Source: a virus
Virus record (IMG/VR): IMGVR_UViG_3300036801_000470
Coordinates: 1-64,000 of that record
Reading direction: 5' to 3' (one strand)
DNA length: 64,000 nucleotides
The translations under genes were made by a program, and so were the position numbers. The notes under the pieces were generated by a model that was given only the letters and a program-made list of their open reading frames with translations, ran no database searches and was not told the DNA's origin. Each line of letters begins with the position of its first letter. Position 1 is the stretch's first letter. Shown here piece by piece: positions 39,145-47,847 of this stretch.

Positions 39145-40728
39145 TTACGCCGGGTAGAAGCCGATGAGGTACGGCACGAAGATGTTGGGCGGGTCCGACA
39201 CGGTGCCAGGGAGCGCGGGGGTCGTGGCGCTCTGGTACAGCCAGATCGCCGAGCTGACCTCGGGCCCGCTGCTCGTCAGCGCCTTCAGGAACGCGGCGCC
39301 GAGGGACGACGGGTACGAGCTCGAGGGGAGGGGCTTACGGAAGGCCCGCGGGAGCAGCCCCGCGCTCGCGGTCTTCTCACCGGGCCCCAGGCTCGCGAAC
39401 GCGCTCAGGACGGCGTTCGCGTAGACCTGCTGGTTCACGCACTGCGGCCAGATGTAGCCGGGCGATTGGACGTTCACGAGCGGCGCCGAGAGCGTGAGCG
39501 CGTACGCGCCCGGGGAGCCCGTGAACGAGATCACCGTGGCGTTGAAGATCTTCCAGGTGTTCGGGTCCAGGTAGGCGATGCGGGAGACGCCGGCCGTCGG
39601 GGGGCTCGGCGCGTCGCAGGTGATCTGGGTCGTCGAGGTGACGCTGGTGATGTTGCACTTGAAGCTGCCCGCGCCGTTGAAGTTGTAGGGCCAGGGCTGC
39701 GCATCGAGCCATCCACCGCCGGGGCCCGGCGGCTGCGCGTTCGGGGCGGCCGGCAGCGAGAGGCCGATGGCGATCGAGGCCTGCACGTTCGCGACGGTCG
39801 TGACGACGATCTTGCTGCCCTCGCCGAGCTGCCCGAGGATGTAGGGGGTGATCGTGCCGGTCAGAATCGCGGCGGCGATGTCGCGGTTCCGCGCGTTGCT
39901 CGCGGCGAGGTTGGTCGCGTACCCGACGACCGCGACGTGGTAGCTCGCCGGTCCTCCCGCGGCCGGGTAGCAGAAGCCGGCTTGCACGCCGGCCCAGGCC
40001 TTTTCGGCGACCTCGCAGACCTGGGCGGCGTTCCCCCCGCCCATCGGATTCGCCAGGCGGCGGAGGAAGCGCGCGCGGGCCGTCTCGACGTCCTCGGCGT
40101 CGCCCCCGTTCGAGAGGCCGTCCTCGCCGCCGGTCGTGCCGACGGTGACCGAGGGGCTGCAGTTCGGGGGGGCGATGATCCAGGTGAGCGTGTCGCCGTT
40201 GACGTGCTCGGTGCTCGAGCCGGTGCTGAGCGCCTGGACGGGGACCGGCTGGCCGTTCGAGTACGTGCCGCCCTGAATGACCTGGTAGACCTGATTCAGG
40301 TCGTCGACGAGCTGGTCCCCCTGCCCCGGCGTCGTGCTGCCCGCGATGGGGGTGGGGGCCGAGCAGGTGATCGTGACGTAGCCGCTGGCGCCAAAGGCGG
40401 CCCGCGGCGCCATCCCCACGATCGCCATCCAGCGCGTCAGCGCGTCGAGCGCGGCGCTGTCGGGCATGAAGTCGTCGACGGAGACGACGGTGTTCGCCTC
40501 GTTGACGGCCAGCTGCCGGGCGATCGCATACGCGAGCCGGTAGTAGTCGCTCCCGATCTCGACGTTGACCGGCACGCCCTGTCGCGCGAAGTCGGCGACG
40601 AGGGTGCGAAGGATCGACTGCGCGATCGTCACCTCGTCCCGCGCCGAGATCGGCGGGGAGGCGTTGAGCGTGAGCGCGACCGGAGCCGACGTGGTCGTCG
40701 TGCTCCCGATGGTGGTGACGTTCGCCAT
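39145..40728 (-). CDS. Baseplate J-like protein (Mu gp47-like wedge)
   Basis: A 527-residue wedge protein. RQGVPVNVEIGSDYYRLAYA, AALDALTRWMAIVGMAPR, GGTYSNGQPVPVQAL and the central GGEDGLSNGGDAEDVETARA / RFLRRLANPMGGGNA are typical of gpJ/gp47 proteins, which connect the hub to the fibres. It is about 150 residues longer than the Mu protein because of an insertion near 345-430. The start ATG overlaps the previous stop. Confidence 0.85.
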   Translation of the reverse strand: MANVTTIGSTTTTSAPVALTLNASPPISARDEVTIAQSILRTLVADFARQGVPVNVEIGSDYYRLAYAIARQLAVNEANTVVSVDDFMPDSAALDALTRWMAIVGMAPRAAFGASGYVTITCSAPTPIAGSTTPGQGDQLVDDLNQVYQVIQGGTYSNGQPVPVQALSTGSSTEHVNGDTLTWIIAPPNCSPSVTVGTTGGEDGLSNGGDAEDVETARARFLRRLANPMGGGNAAQVCEVAEKAWAGVQAGFCYPAAGGPASYHVAVVGYATNLAASNARNRDIAAAILTGTITPYILGQLGEGSKIVVTTVANVQASIAIGLSLPAAPNAQPPGPGGGWLDAQPWPYNFNGAGSFKCNITSVTSTTQITCDAPSPPTAGVSRIAYLDPNTWKIFNATVISFTGSPGAYALTLSAPLVNVQSPGYIWPQCVNQQVYANAVLSAFASLGPGEKTASAGLLPRAFRKPLPSSSYPSSLGAAFLKALTSSGPEVSSAIWLYQSATTPALPGTVSDPPNIFVPYLIGFYPA

Positions 40729-41212
40729 CAGAAGAGGTTCGTGACCTGGTCTTGCTGCTGAGATCCGGTGAGGTCGCGCCAGCGCATGTCCACGCGGACG
40801 CCGGAGATGGTCGCGCCCGAGCCGATGGGCGTGACGACGATCGACACGATCGCCATGAGCCCCCGGTTCACGTACAGCGCGAAGGCCGTCTGCACGATCG
40901 CGAGGACGTTCTGCGTGAGGTCCGAGCCGGCGACGTCGAGGCTCGAGAAGTCGAGATCCGCGGCGACGAGCGCAACGATCTGCGGCATCGTCGCTTGCCC
41001 GGACGCGAGCCCTAGCGCGGTGAAGTCGAAGTCGCCGGTCCGCGGGTCGATGATCCGCCCCGTGTCCGAGAGTCCGGAGAGCGGTCCGGGAAGACCACCG
41101 GGATGGCCACCTGGCCGGTCGCGCGAATCCCCGTTCCCGCCGGCGACAAGCCCGCGGGCTGCCCCCCCGCACCGAGCGGCACCGTGATCGGGAACGTGGG
41201 CGGGATGCTCAT
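40728..41212 (-). CDS. Baseplate protein, gp46- or gp25-like, frame interrupted
   Basis: Two frames are needed to read this gene. The start (ATG 41212, MSIPPTFPITVPLGAGG) is in one frame that stops at 41012. The convincing remainder (TGRIIDPRTGDFDFTALGLA, then MPQIVALVAADL to DQVTNLF) is in the -1 frame and has no start codon upstream of ATG 40988. The junction lies somewhere between a run of seven C (41162-41168 on the plus strand) and about 41085. A programmed -1 shift at the G7 run, a single-base error, or a real mutation are all possible. Position between gp45- and gp47-like genes fits Mu gp46. Confidence 0.55.
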
Positions 41213-41514
41213 GTGGAGGAGGAGTTCAGGGGGCAGTCGAGCTGCAGCATCCCCAGGAAGGCGTTGATCTGGTCCACAAGCGCGAGGATCGCCGTGATCG
41301 TCGCGATGTTGAGGATGAGCGGCGGGAGCGGCGTCGCGGGGATGAGGTTGTTCAGCGGGTTGGGGATCGTGATCGTGCAGCAGAGCGTCGCCTGCCCGAG
41401 ATTGATCCCGAGCTCGGAGGGCCCAAAGGAGAGCCCGGGAATGCTCGGCAGCCCGATCGACAGCGGGCTCTGAAGCGAGGCCGTCGGAAGGAGCGGGACA
41501 TCGAAGCAGGGCAC
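41209..41514 (-). CDS. Putative baseplate structural protein
   Basis: A 101-residue protein, hydrophobic and Pro/Leu/Ile-rich (NPLNNLIPATPLPPLILN), with three cysteines. It ends inside the start of the interrupted baseplate gene (ATGA). No family recognised; lying among baseplate genes, it may be a small hub or spike-packing protein. Confidence 0.6.
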   Translation of the reverse strand: MPCFDVPLLPTASLQSPLSIGLPSIPGLSFGPSELGINLGQATLCCTITIPNPLNNLIPATPLPPLILNIATITAILALVDQINAFLGMLQLDCPLNSSST

Positions 41515-41518
41515 GGCC

Positions 41519-42304
41519 TCAGATCCCCACGCGCACGCTGTTGGAGGTGAAGAGGCCGATCGGGGCGCCGAAGCCCGCGGCGATGATGGGCACGCCGGGC
41601 ATCGTGAGCGGCACCTCGGCGAAGCCCCACGCCACCGGGCTCCACGCGGGGCCGACCCCGAGGAAGCAGGCGCCCGCCTCCGCCTTGAAGAGCCCCGCCT
41701 TGAACTGGATGGCGCTGGAGAGCCCGGGAATCGGAAGGCCGCCGGTCTGCCCCATGTCGAACGAGACGCCCGACTGATGGGTCATGTGGAATCCCGTCTG
41801 ATCGAAGACGAGCTTTCCCCAGGGCCAGACCAGCATCCATCCCTTGCTCGGGTGGATGCGCTCGTAGGAGGCGCTGCCCGAGTCGTCGTTCGTACTCGTC
41901 GTGTAGTGGGTGATCGACCCGTCGGCCTTCCACATCGTGCGCGCTTGCGCCTTGCCGTCGGGCCCCGGCGCAAACACGCACGTCTCGCCGGGCGAGAGGT
42001 TGCCGTAGATCTGGTTCGTCCGGACGTCGCGGGAGGCGATGACGACGTCGCGGTTCGAGCAGCGGATCGCCACACCTTGGCAGGCGGCGACGCCGTTCTT
42101 GGGATTGACGGGCCGCGAGGCGAAGCCGGTGTGCTGCCACCATTCCGCGTTGTCGCAGTCGGTGACCTGTTTTACCGCGTCGCCGGTCTGCGCCAGGATC
42201 GTCCCGGTCTGCTGCCCATTGTCCGGGTTGGTCTGCGTCCCCAGGATCGTGTTGAGGATATCGACGCCGATCTGGAAGACGCCGGAGATGGTGGGGGCCG
42301 ACAT
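41519..42304 (-). CDS. Baseplate spike / assembly protein, Mu gp45-like
   Basis: A 261-residue protein. EWWQHTGFASRPVNPKNGVA, then IRCSNRDVVIASRDVRTNQ and LSPGETCVFAPG, match the OB-fold of Mu gp45 (central spike that pierces the outer membrane). The C-terminal 110 residues, with many GLP/GVP motifs, could form the beta-helix and tip; no obvious iron-binding HxH is seen. Confidence 0.75.
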   Translation of the reverse strand: MSAPTISGVFQIGVDILNTILGTQTNPDNGQQTGTILAQTGDAVKQVTDCDNAEWWQHTGFASRPVNPKNGVAACQGVAIRCSNRDVVIASRDVRTNQIYGNLSPGETCVFAPGPDGKAQARTMWKADGSITHYTTSTNDDSGSASYERIHPSKGWMLVWPWGKLVFDQTGFHMTHQSGVSFDMGQTGGLPIPGLSSAIQFKAGLFKAEAGACFLGVGPAWSPVAWGFAEVPLTMPGVPIIAAGFGAPIGLFTSNSVRVGI

Positions 42305-42308
42305 GGGA

Positions 42309-42968
42309 TTAGGACGGGAGGACCTGGATCAGCGCCGGGCCGAGCAGCGCGCCCGAGCCGGTCTTGCTGACCTGGTAGGAGAGGACGTCGCCGGCGCTGA
42401 GTGCGACGGCGCCCCCGAGAAGCGGGATCGAGGTTCCCGCCCATGCCGCCCACGCCGTCCCCGAGCTCGCCAGCTGCGCGATCGCGCTTGGGCTCCCCGT
42501 GCCGCCGGCGCGGCGGTTGACGGTGAGGGTGAGGTAGTTGGACGGGTCGGCGGTGACGGCGTTCGCCTGCACCTGCAGGACGAGCGAGCCGACGACGCAG
42601 GGATGAATGGCCCGCCCGAGGAGGGTCTCGGGAACGGCGGTGGACGCCAGCACCTCGGTCGCAAACTGCACGGCGAAGAGCGGCCGCGGAGTCGCACCCG
42701 AGACCGCAGCCGCCTGCGCGTTCGTCTGCGCGGCGACGTTCTGCATCACCCGCCCCTTCATGGTCGTGACGGGGCTCGTCGTGACGTCGACGACGTCTGC
42801 GAGCTGCGCGGAGGTCATGCTCGCCAGGACGAGGGGGAAGGCCTGCTCGAAGAGGGCTTGCGCGAGGCTCGTGGCCGTGAGGGGGTTCCCGAAAGGGCCG
42901 AGCGTCGGGACCGCCGTGTAGGTCCCGTCGCCCTGCACCGTCACGACGCCGGCGGTCGTCTGGGTCAT
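42309..42968 (-). CDS. Putative baseplate/hub structural protein
   Basis: A 219-residue Ala/Val/Thr-rich protein between the gp44- and gp45-like genes. The segment TSLAQALFEQAFPLVLASMT suggests helices; the C-terminal half is beta (YLTLTVNRRAG, VLSYQVSKTGSG). No recognised family. Virion role inferred from position. Confidence 0.6.
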   Translation of the reverse strand: MTQTTAGVVTVQGDGTYTAVPTLGPFGNPLTATSLAQALFEQAFPLVLASMTSAQLADVVDVTTSPVTTMKGRVMQNVAAQTNAQAAAVSGATPRPLFAVQFATEVLASTAVPETLLGRAIHPCVVGSLVLQVQANAVTADPSNYLTLTVNRRAGGTGSPSAIAQLASSGTAWAAWAGTSIPLLGGAVALSAGDVLSYQVSKTGSGALLGPALIQVLPS

Positions 42969-42969
42969 C

Positions 42970-44313
42970 TCAGGGGAACTCCATCGTGTGCGGGAGGATC
43001 AGCTGCAGGTGCGTCATCGGGCTTCGCCCCTGCCGGATGAAGGAGCGGCCGCCGACCCACATGGGCGCGTGGAAGTTGGAGTGGTCGTCGTCGACGTCCA
43101 CGATGGTGTTAACGGTCCAGGGCACGCCGTTGTACGTGTGCCCGTGCACGACGTAGTCGCCGACCCACATCTCGCATTGGATGTGGCTCATCTCCCGCTG
43201 CACGAACCGAATCAGCTGATCCTGCGTCTTCGCTTCGTCGTCATGCAGGAACGTCACCGTGGAATACGGCAGTGGGCGAAGAACCGAGTCCGGGAACTGG
43301 CGTGGCGAGAGGACGAGGCAGTCGTCGTTCTCGAGGAAGATGTCGTCGAGGTCCCTGCGGACGTTCAATCGCGAGTCTGAAAAGCGCGAGTCACGGAAGA
43401 CATTCGTGAGACCCGGCGAGCGCGGACTCGTCGTAATGCTCCCTTCGAAGGCGCCGAGCTCGATCCCGGTGGCGATCGTGACGAGCTCGTTCATCATCCC
43501 CACCTTGTAGTGGGACCGTGGCCACTCCCCTCCCCCGGTGAACCCCGTGGCGATGATCGCGCCGACCTGTCGCGAGGTGCGGCACTTCACTCCACCGCTC
43601 AGAATGTTGTTCGCCGTCGGGTCGTCGATGCGCCGCGTGAGCTTCGCGATCGCGGCCTGCTCGTAGTCGGGGAGCCCGACGACAACCGAGGTGCCGTCGG
43701 CGCTCGGCCAGAAGAAGTAGCCTGCGCGGTTGATGATGCGCGTGGCGTACTGATGGATCGACTCGCCGGGATGCGGCTTCAACTGCTCGGTGAAGATGGA
43801 AGACTTGATCGGCTTCCCCTTCACCTTCGTGAACTTCTCGGCGCGAAGCCCCGTGCGTACGGCGCGATTGGCCGCGTCGCTCTCGGTGTAGGTCTTGAAT
43901 CCGTACGGCGCGAACACGCCCTCGACGAAGTCGGCGAGCGTCTGGTTGGGGCTGAACTTCAGATTGAACGGGTCGGCTCCGCCCATCACGAGCGGGCCCA
44001 TGACGTCCTTGCCGGTGACCTTCAGGATCTTGCCCTTGCTGGGGCTCGTGTCCGGCTCGACATCATCGATGTAGCCGGTCGCCTGGACGAGCCCGCGAAT
44101 GCGCAGCTGCACGCGAGCGCCGGGCTTGAGCGCCTCGACCTCCTTGGCCGGCGGGTTCTCCTTGCCGCCCGTCTCGAGCGAGAAGCCGTCGGCGGCCGTG
44201 CGGAAGTTGGACCCGAACTCGTAGGCGTTCCAGCGGGTGAGCGTCTGGCCGGTGTCGACGACCTGGAGCTCGAGGAGATCCTCCTCGGGCGCGCTTTCGC
44301 CGGGGGCGCTCAT
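42970..44313 (-). CDS. Baseplate hub protein, Mu gp44-like (gpD type)
   Basis: A 447-residue hub protein. The N-terminus (LELQVVDTGQTLTRWNAYEF) and KPGARVQLRIRGLVQATGYI, then FAPYGFKTYTE and HPGESIHQYATRIINRAGYF followed by W, resemble Mu gp44 / P2 gpD-type cell-puncturing hub subunits. It follows the gp43-like gene with a four-base overlap, as in Mu. ATG 44313 is chosen for this reason; the open frame extends upstream but with shadow composition. Confidence 0.75.
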   Translation of the reverse strand: MSAPGESAPEEDLLELQVVDTGQTLTRWNAYEFGSNFRTAADGFSLETGGKENPPAKEVEALKPGARVQLRIRGLVQATGYIDDVEPDTSPSKGKILKVTGKDVMGPLVMGGADPFNLKFSPNQTLADFVEGVFAPYGFKTYTESDAANRAVRTGLRAEKFTKVKGKPIKSSIFTEQLKPHPGESIHQYATRIINRAGYFFWPSADGTSVVVGLPDYEQAAIAKLTRRIDDPTANNILSGGVKCRTSRQVGAIIATGFTGGGEWPRSHYKVGMMNELVTIATGIELGAFEGSITTSPRSPGLTNVFRDSRFSDSRLNVRRDLDDIFLENDDCLVLSPRQFPDSVLRPLPYSTVTFLHDDEAKTQDQLIRFVQREMSHIQCEMWVGDYVVHGHTYNGVPWTVNTIVDVDDDHSNFHAPMWVGGRSFIRQGRSPMTHLQLILPHTMEFP

Positions 44314-45317
44314 GCGGCGAGGTAGTAGCGAACGCTCGTGTTTAGGGGGATGACCGCGCTCCGAAGGAGCGTCGGGTTCAGGGTGATGAGGTCGAGCGTC
44401 GAGGCGCTCAGCTGCTGCGCGACCGACGCGAGCGTCGTCGGCTGCAGCCCCACCGAGTAGAGCCCAATCTTCTTGCCGCTCGTGTTGAGGTTGCCCTGAA
44501 GAGCGATGCACGCCACGCGGAGGCGGTCAATCGCATCGCGGGCGGGCCCGTTCTGGACGCTCTGGATCGCCTGGGCGGGCGAATTCACGGCGCCGCCCAT
44601 GGCGTCGAGGATGGCGTTGCAGCGGTAGCCGACCTCGTTGATCTGGCCCGCGACGCGGCGCGAGAGGAGGGCGGCGGTGTCGAAGACGCCCTGGATGCTC
44701 CGCATCGTGTCTTGGAAGTTGGGCTGGTACTGCGGGAGCTTCGGTAGCGCGGGCTTGATCTGCGGGATGAACGAGTCGAGGTCGGACGCCGCGCCGATGG
44801 CGGCGCTCATCGGGTTGACCTGGACGAGTACTGCGGTCGTGTCGTTCGTCGCGTCGAAGGTCTCGCGCCAGGTGGCGGTGACCCAGACGCCGTCGGTCGT
44901 CGCCTCGTCCCAGTCCGTTTCGGCGTGGATGAAGCGGCAGGTGATGGCGCCGAACTCGGGGTGGTCCAGCGTGCCCTTGCTCTTTTTGGCACACGCGGCC
45001 GTGAACTGCCGGTAGACGCCCGGGTAGAGCGCCCCCGGCGGCCACTTCTCCTGGGGCCCCGGGGTGAGGCTGTTCAGGAACGGGATGCGGGCCTCGAACT
45101 CGAGCGGCATGCGCCCGAGTCCTTCGAGCTCGGCCCCGTCCTTCTCGACGTAGCGATGCTCGGCGATGTCCTGCGCGAGGTGCACACGGAAGCTCTTCGT
45201 CGGGAACGAGATCCCCTTCCACCGGAACTCCGGAAGATTCCGCACCACGAACTTCGCGAAGTCGGGGACGATCTTCAGGTTCGGGACGAAGGCGTTGGTG
45301 AGCGTCGTGTTCGACAT
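44310..45317 (-). CDS. Tail/DNA circularisation protein N (Mu gp43-like)
   Basis: A 335-residue protein. FRWKGISFPTKSFRVHLAQD, EHRYVEKDGAELEGLGRMPL and ARIPFLNSLTPGP match the N-terminal domain of the Mu N / DNA-circularisation family, a baseplate protein placed right after the tape measure. The C-terminus is helical. Length is below Mu N (about 490). Confidence 0.85.
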   Translation of the reverse strand: MSNTTLTNAFVPNLKIVPDFAKFVVRNLPEFRWKGISFPTKSFRVHLAQDIAEHRYVEKDGAELEGLGRMPLEFEARIPFLNSLTPGPQEKWPPGALYPGVYRQFTAACAKKSKGTLDHPEFGAITCRFIHAETDWDEATTDGVWVTATWRETFDATNDTTAVLVQVNPMSAAIGAASDLDSFIPQIKPALPKLPQYQPNFQDTMRSIQGVFDTAALLSRRVAGQINEVGYRCNAILDAMGGAVNSPAQAIQSVQNGPARDAIDRLRVACIALQGNLNTSGKKIGLYSVGLQPTTLASVAQQLSASTLDLITLNPTLLRSAVIPLNTSVRYYLAA

Positions 45318-45320
45318 GGC

Positions 45321-47738
45321 CTAGCCGTGGTCGTGCCCCGGGCGCTGCTGGTTCGGCGGCAGGTGGCGCGACATGTTGAAGTCCGCCGAGCCGCCGCCGG
45401 CGGTCGATGCGCCCGCGCTGTTGGAGAACTGATCGAGCGTGTCCTTGGCGCGCTTCAGGGCGCGCACGAGGTCGTCGAGGTGGTCGAGGTACTGGCTCTG
45501 CTTGTTGTAATCCTCGACCTGCCCGCGCTGCCCAGGCAGTGGAGATAGCGCCGCGGCGCCCGCGCCGAGCGCCGCCATGGGCCCCGTGTTGTCCTTCGCC
45601 TGGGAGATGCGCGCCTGGATCTCGCGCACCCGGGAGCTCAGCTCCTCAGGCTTCGCGGTCCCTTCCTCGATATCGCGACGCAGCACTCGAAGCGAAGTGA
45701 GGTCCTTCTGCGCCTGGTCTTCCCCGGCGTAGGCGCCCCCCTTCCCCCGGGCGATGACGTCGTCTCCGGCCACCACCGCGAGTACGCCGGCGGCGATGGG
45801 CGCAGCCAGAGCCGATCCCGCTCGGGCAGCCCCGGCGACGCGCGGCGCGACCGCTCCGGCCGCAACGCCCCCCGCCGTGGTCAACGCCGCGCCCGCGCGG
45901 CCCGCCGCGCCGCTCACCACCCCCGCAACCGTGCCGGCCGCTTGGCTGTTCAGAAGCGCGGTGAGGACGCCGCGGACCGCCGCGCCAATGCCGGCGGCGG
46001 CAAGGTCTCGGCTGATGGAGGCGGCGACGATCGCGCCGAGCCCCTTCCAGGGGTTCTCGATGAGGTAATCGGTCGCCTTCGCGATGCCATCGACGAAGTG
46101 CTCGATCTTGTCCGGGTTCTTGGAGAGCGCGTCGATCCACCGCTCGAGGATGGGCGTACCCTTCTCGGCGATGACCTCTTCGAGATGGATCATCGCGGCG
46201 CTGAGCTTCTGGGAGTCCTCCGCCATGACGCGCGAGAAGTCGGCGCCGACGTTCGACTCGGCGTAGGAGGATTGTTCGAAGTCGATGACCTTGCTCTTGA
46301 CCGCGCCGTATCCGCTCCCCTTCTGCTGGGCCTCGGCTCCGCGGTAGGTGTCGGTCAAGGCAGCGAAGACCTTCATGCCGCGCTCGCCCAAGATCTCTTG
46401 GGCGAGGTCGGCGCGCCCCTTGGTCGCCTTGAACACGTTCGGGAGCAGCTCCTCAGGGCCGAGGAGCCCCTTGGCCGGATTGCCGCCGACGTAGATGTCC
46501 TTGAGGGGCATGCCTTTCTTGTGCCCCTTGCGCATGACGTCTTCGCCGAGGTGCTTCACCGCGGTCGCCGTCTCCGCGGCATCGCCGCCGGTGGCAGGGC
46601 CGACGAGCTGCGCGAGCCCCAGGAGCTTCTGCTGGTTGATGCGGACGTCCCCGCCATAGAAGCCCGCGGTCTCGGTGATCGTGCCGACGTTCGCGGCGAG
46701 CTGCTCGAGGGGGAGGTTGCCTTTCTTGCCGCCCCCGATGATGCCGCGCATGTTCTGGAGGAGCTCGTCCTGGCTCATCTCGGGCTTCGCGGCCTTCATG
46801 GCCGCCGCGGCCCGCACGTACTGCCCCAGGTCGCCCCCGGAGCCGCGCGCCATCATCGCGAACTCCTCGAGGTTCGACCGGCCCGTCGCCTTGCTGGGCG
46901 TGCTGATGCCGGCGAAGTCGGAGGCGTTGCCGACGTACTCGTGGATGTAGTTGGCGAGGTCGGTCTTGTCGAAATTGGTCGCCTTCTCCACGTGGCGCGC
47001 GAGCGCCATGATCTTTTCGGGACTCGCCGCCGCGCGCGTCCGGGTGGCATCCCCTTCGACGAAGGCGGCGTTCGAGGCCTGGACAGAGGCCTCTTTGAAC
47101 TGCATCTCGTTGCGGAGGCTGTCGGCGATCGAGAATCCGCCGCCGATCGCGAGGGCCGCTCCCCCGAGCGTCAGCGCCGTGTTGACGACGCGCCCGGTGC
47201 CAGAGCCAATCGCTCCGGAGATGGTGCTCGCGTACTGCGCGCGCCGCTGGCGCGTCGCCTGGCGCTGCATCTGGGCCTGGTGATCGAGATTCGCCCGCTC
47301 GCGGAGGCTCTGGCGGAAGATGCGCTCCTCGGTCTTCGCCTCCTGCGTCGCGATGCGCTCCCGATCGCGCGCAGCGCGCTCGCGGTCCCGCGTCGCCTCG
47401 CGCGTATAGCGCTCGCGATCCTGGGCGATGCGCTTCTCCGCGGAGCTCTCCTTGGCCGCGAACTGCTCGGCCGCGCGCTCGCGCTCCTTGCCGGCGCGCG
47501 CCGCCTCACGGGAGAGCTCCTTTTCCCACCGCTCCGCGTCCTTGACGAGCTTGTGGTAGTCCTTCTCGCGCGCGTCGACCTCCTTCTTCGTGACCTGGAC
47601 GCGCTCGCGCGAGGCCCGCTGCGACTGCGAGACGGTCTGACGCTCGGCGCGGACCATGCGCTGCTCGAGCGAGTCGAACGCGCGCATGACATCCCTCACC
47701 CCGCCGGCGAGGAAGTCGATCTCTACGGGTGCGGGCAA
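45321..47738 (-). CDS. Tail tape measure protein
   Basis: An 805-residue protein. Residues 20-190 are coiled coil, rich in Glu/Arg/Lys (ERQTVSQSQRASRERVQVTK). Hydrophobic segments at about 195-215 and 545-660 (ALTTAGGVAAGAVAPRVAGA) are the usual membrane-interacting regions. The middle (YGAVKSKVIDFEQSSYA, GGNPAKGLLGPEELL) resembles phage-related minor tail proteins. By the usual ratio of about 0.15 nm per residue it predicts a tail near 120 nm. It lies between chaperone and N genes. Confidence 0.85.
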   Translation of the reverse strand: MPAPVEIDFLAGGVRDVMRAFDSLEQRMVRAERQTVSQSQRASRERVQVTKKEVDAREKDYHKLVKDAERWEKELSREAARAGKERERAAEQFAAKESSAEKRIAQDRERYTREATRDRERAARDRERIATQEAKTEERIFRQSLRERANLDHQAQMQRQATRQRRAQYASTISGAIGSGTGRVVNTALTLGGAALAIGGGFSIADSLRNEMQFKEASVQASNAAFVEGDATRTRAAASPEKIMALARHVEKATNFDKTDLANYIHEYVGNASDFAGISTPSKATGRSNLEEFAMMARGSGGDLGQYVRAAAAMKAAKPEMSQDELLQNMRGIIGGGKKGNLPLEQLAANVGTITETAGFYGGDVRINQQKLLGLAQLVGPATGGDAAETATAVKHLGEDVMRKGHKKGMPLKDIYVGGNPAKGLLGPEELLPNVFKATKGRADLAQEILGERGMKVFAALTDTYRGAEAQQKGSGYGAVKSKVIDFEQSSYAESNVGADFSRVMAEDSQKLSAAMIHLEEVIAEKGTPILERWIDALSKNPDKIEHFVDGIAKATDYLIENPWKGLGAIVAASISRDLAAAGIGAAVRGVLTALLNSQAAGTVAGVVSGAAGRAGAALTTAGGVAAGAVAPRVAGAARAGSALAAPIAAGVLAVVAGDDVIARGKGGAYAGEDQAQKDLTSLRVLRRDIEEGTAKPEELSSRVREIQARISQAKDNTGPMAALGAGAAALSPLPGQRGQVEDYNKQSQYLDHLDDLVRALKRAKDTLDQFSNSAGASTAGGGSADFNMSRHLPPNQQRPGHDHG

Positions 47739-47847
47739 AGGTCACGCTGGGGACGAAGCAAGAAAGAGGGGGGAGGATGCCGAGAGGCCGGCGAAGAGGA
47801 AGTGGCAGGGAGGGCATCGACCGGGGAGGGACGCCCTGAGGGGTGAA

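Noticed and set aside
45942-47846. A 634-codon plus-strand open frame across the tape measure gene
   Set aside because: It is the complement of a clear tape measure protein with coiled coil and membrane segments. The plus-strand translation has no recognisable domain.
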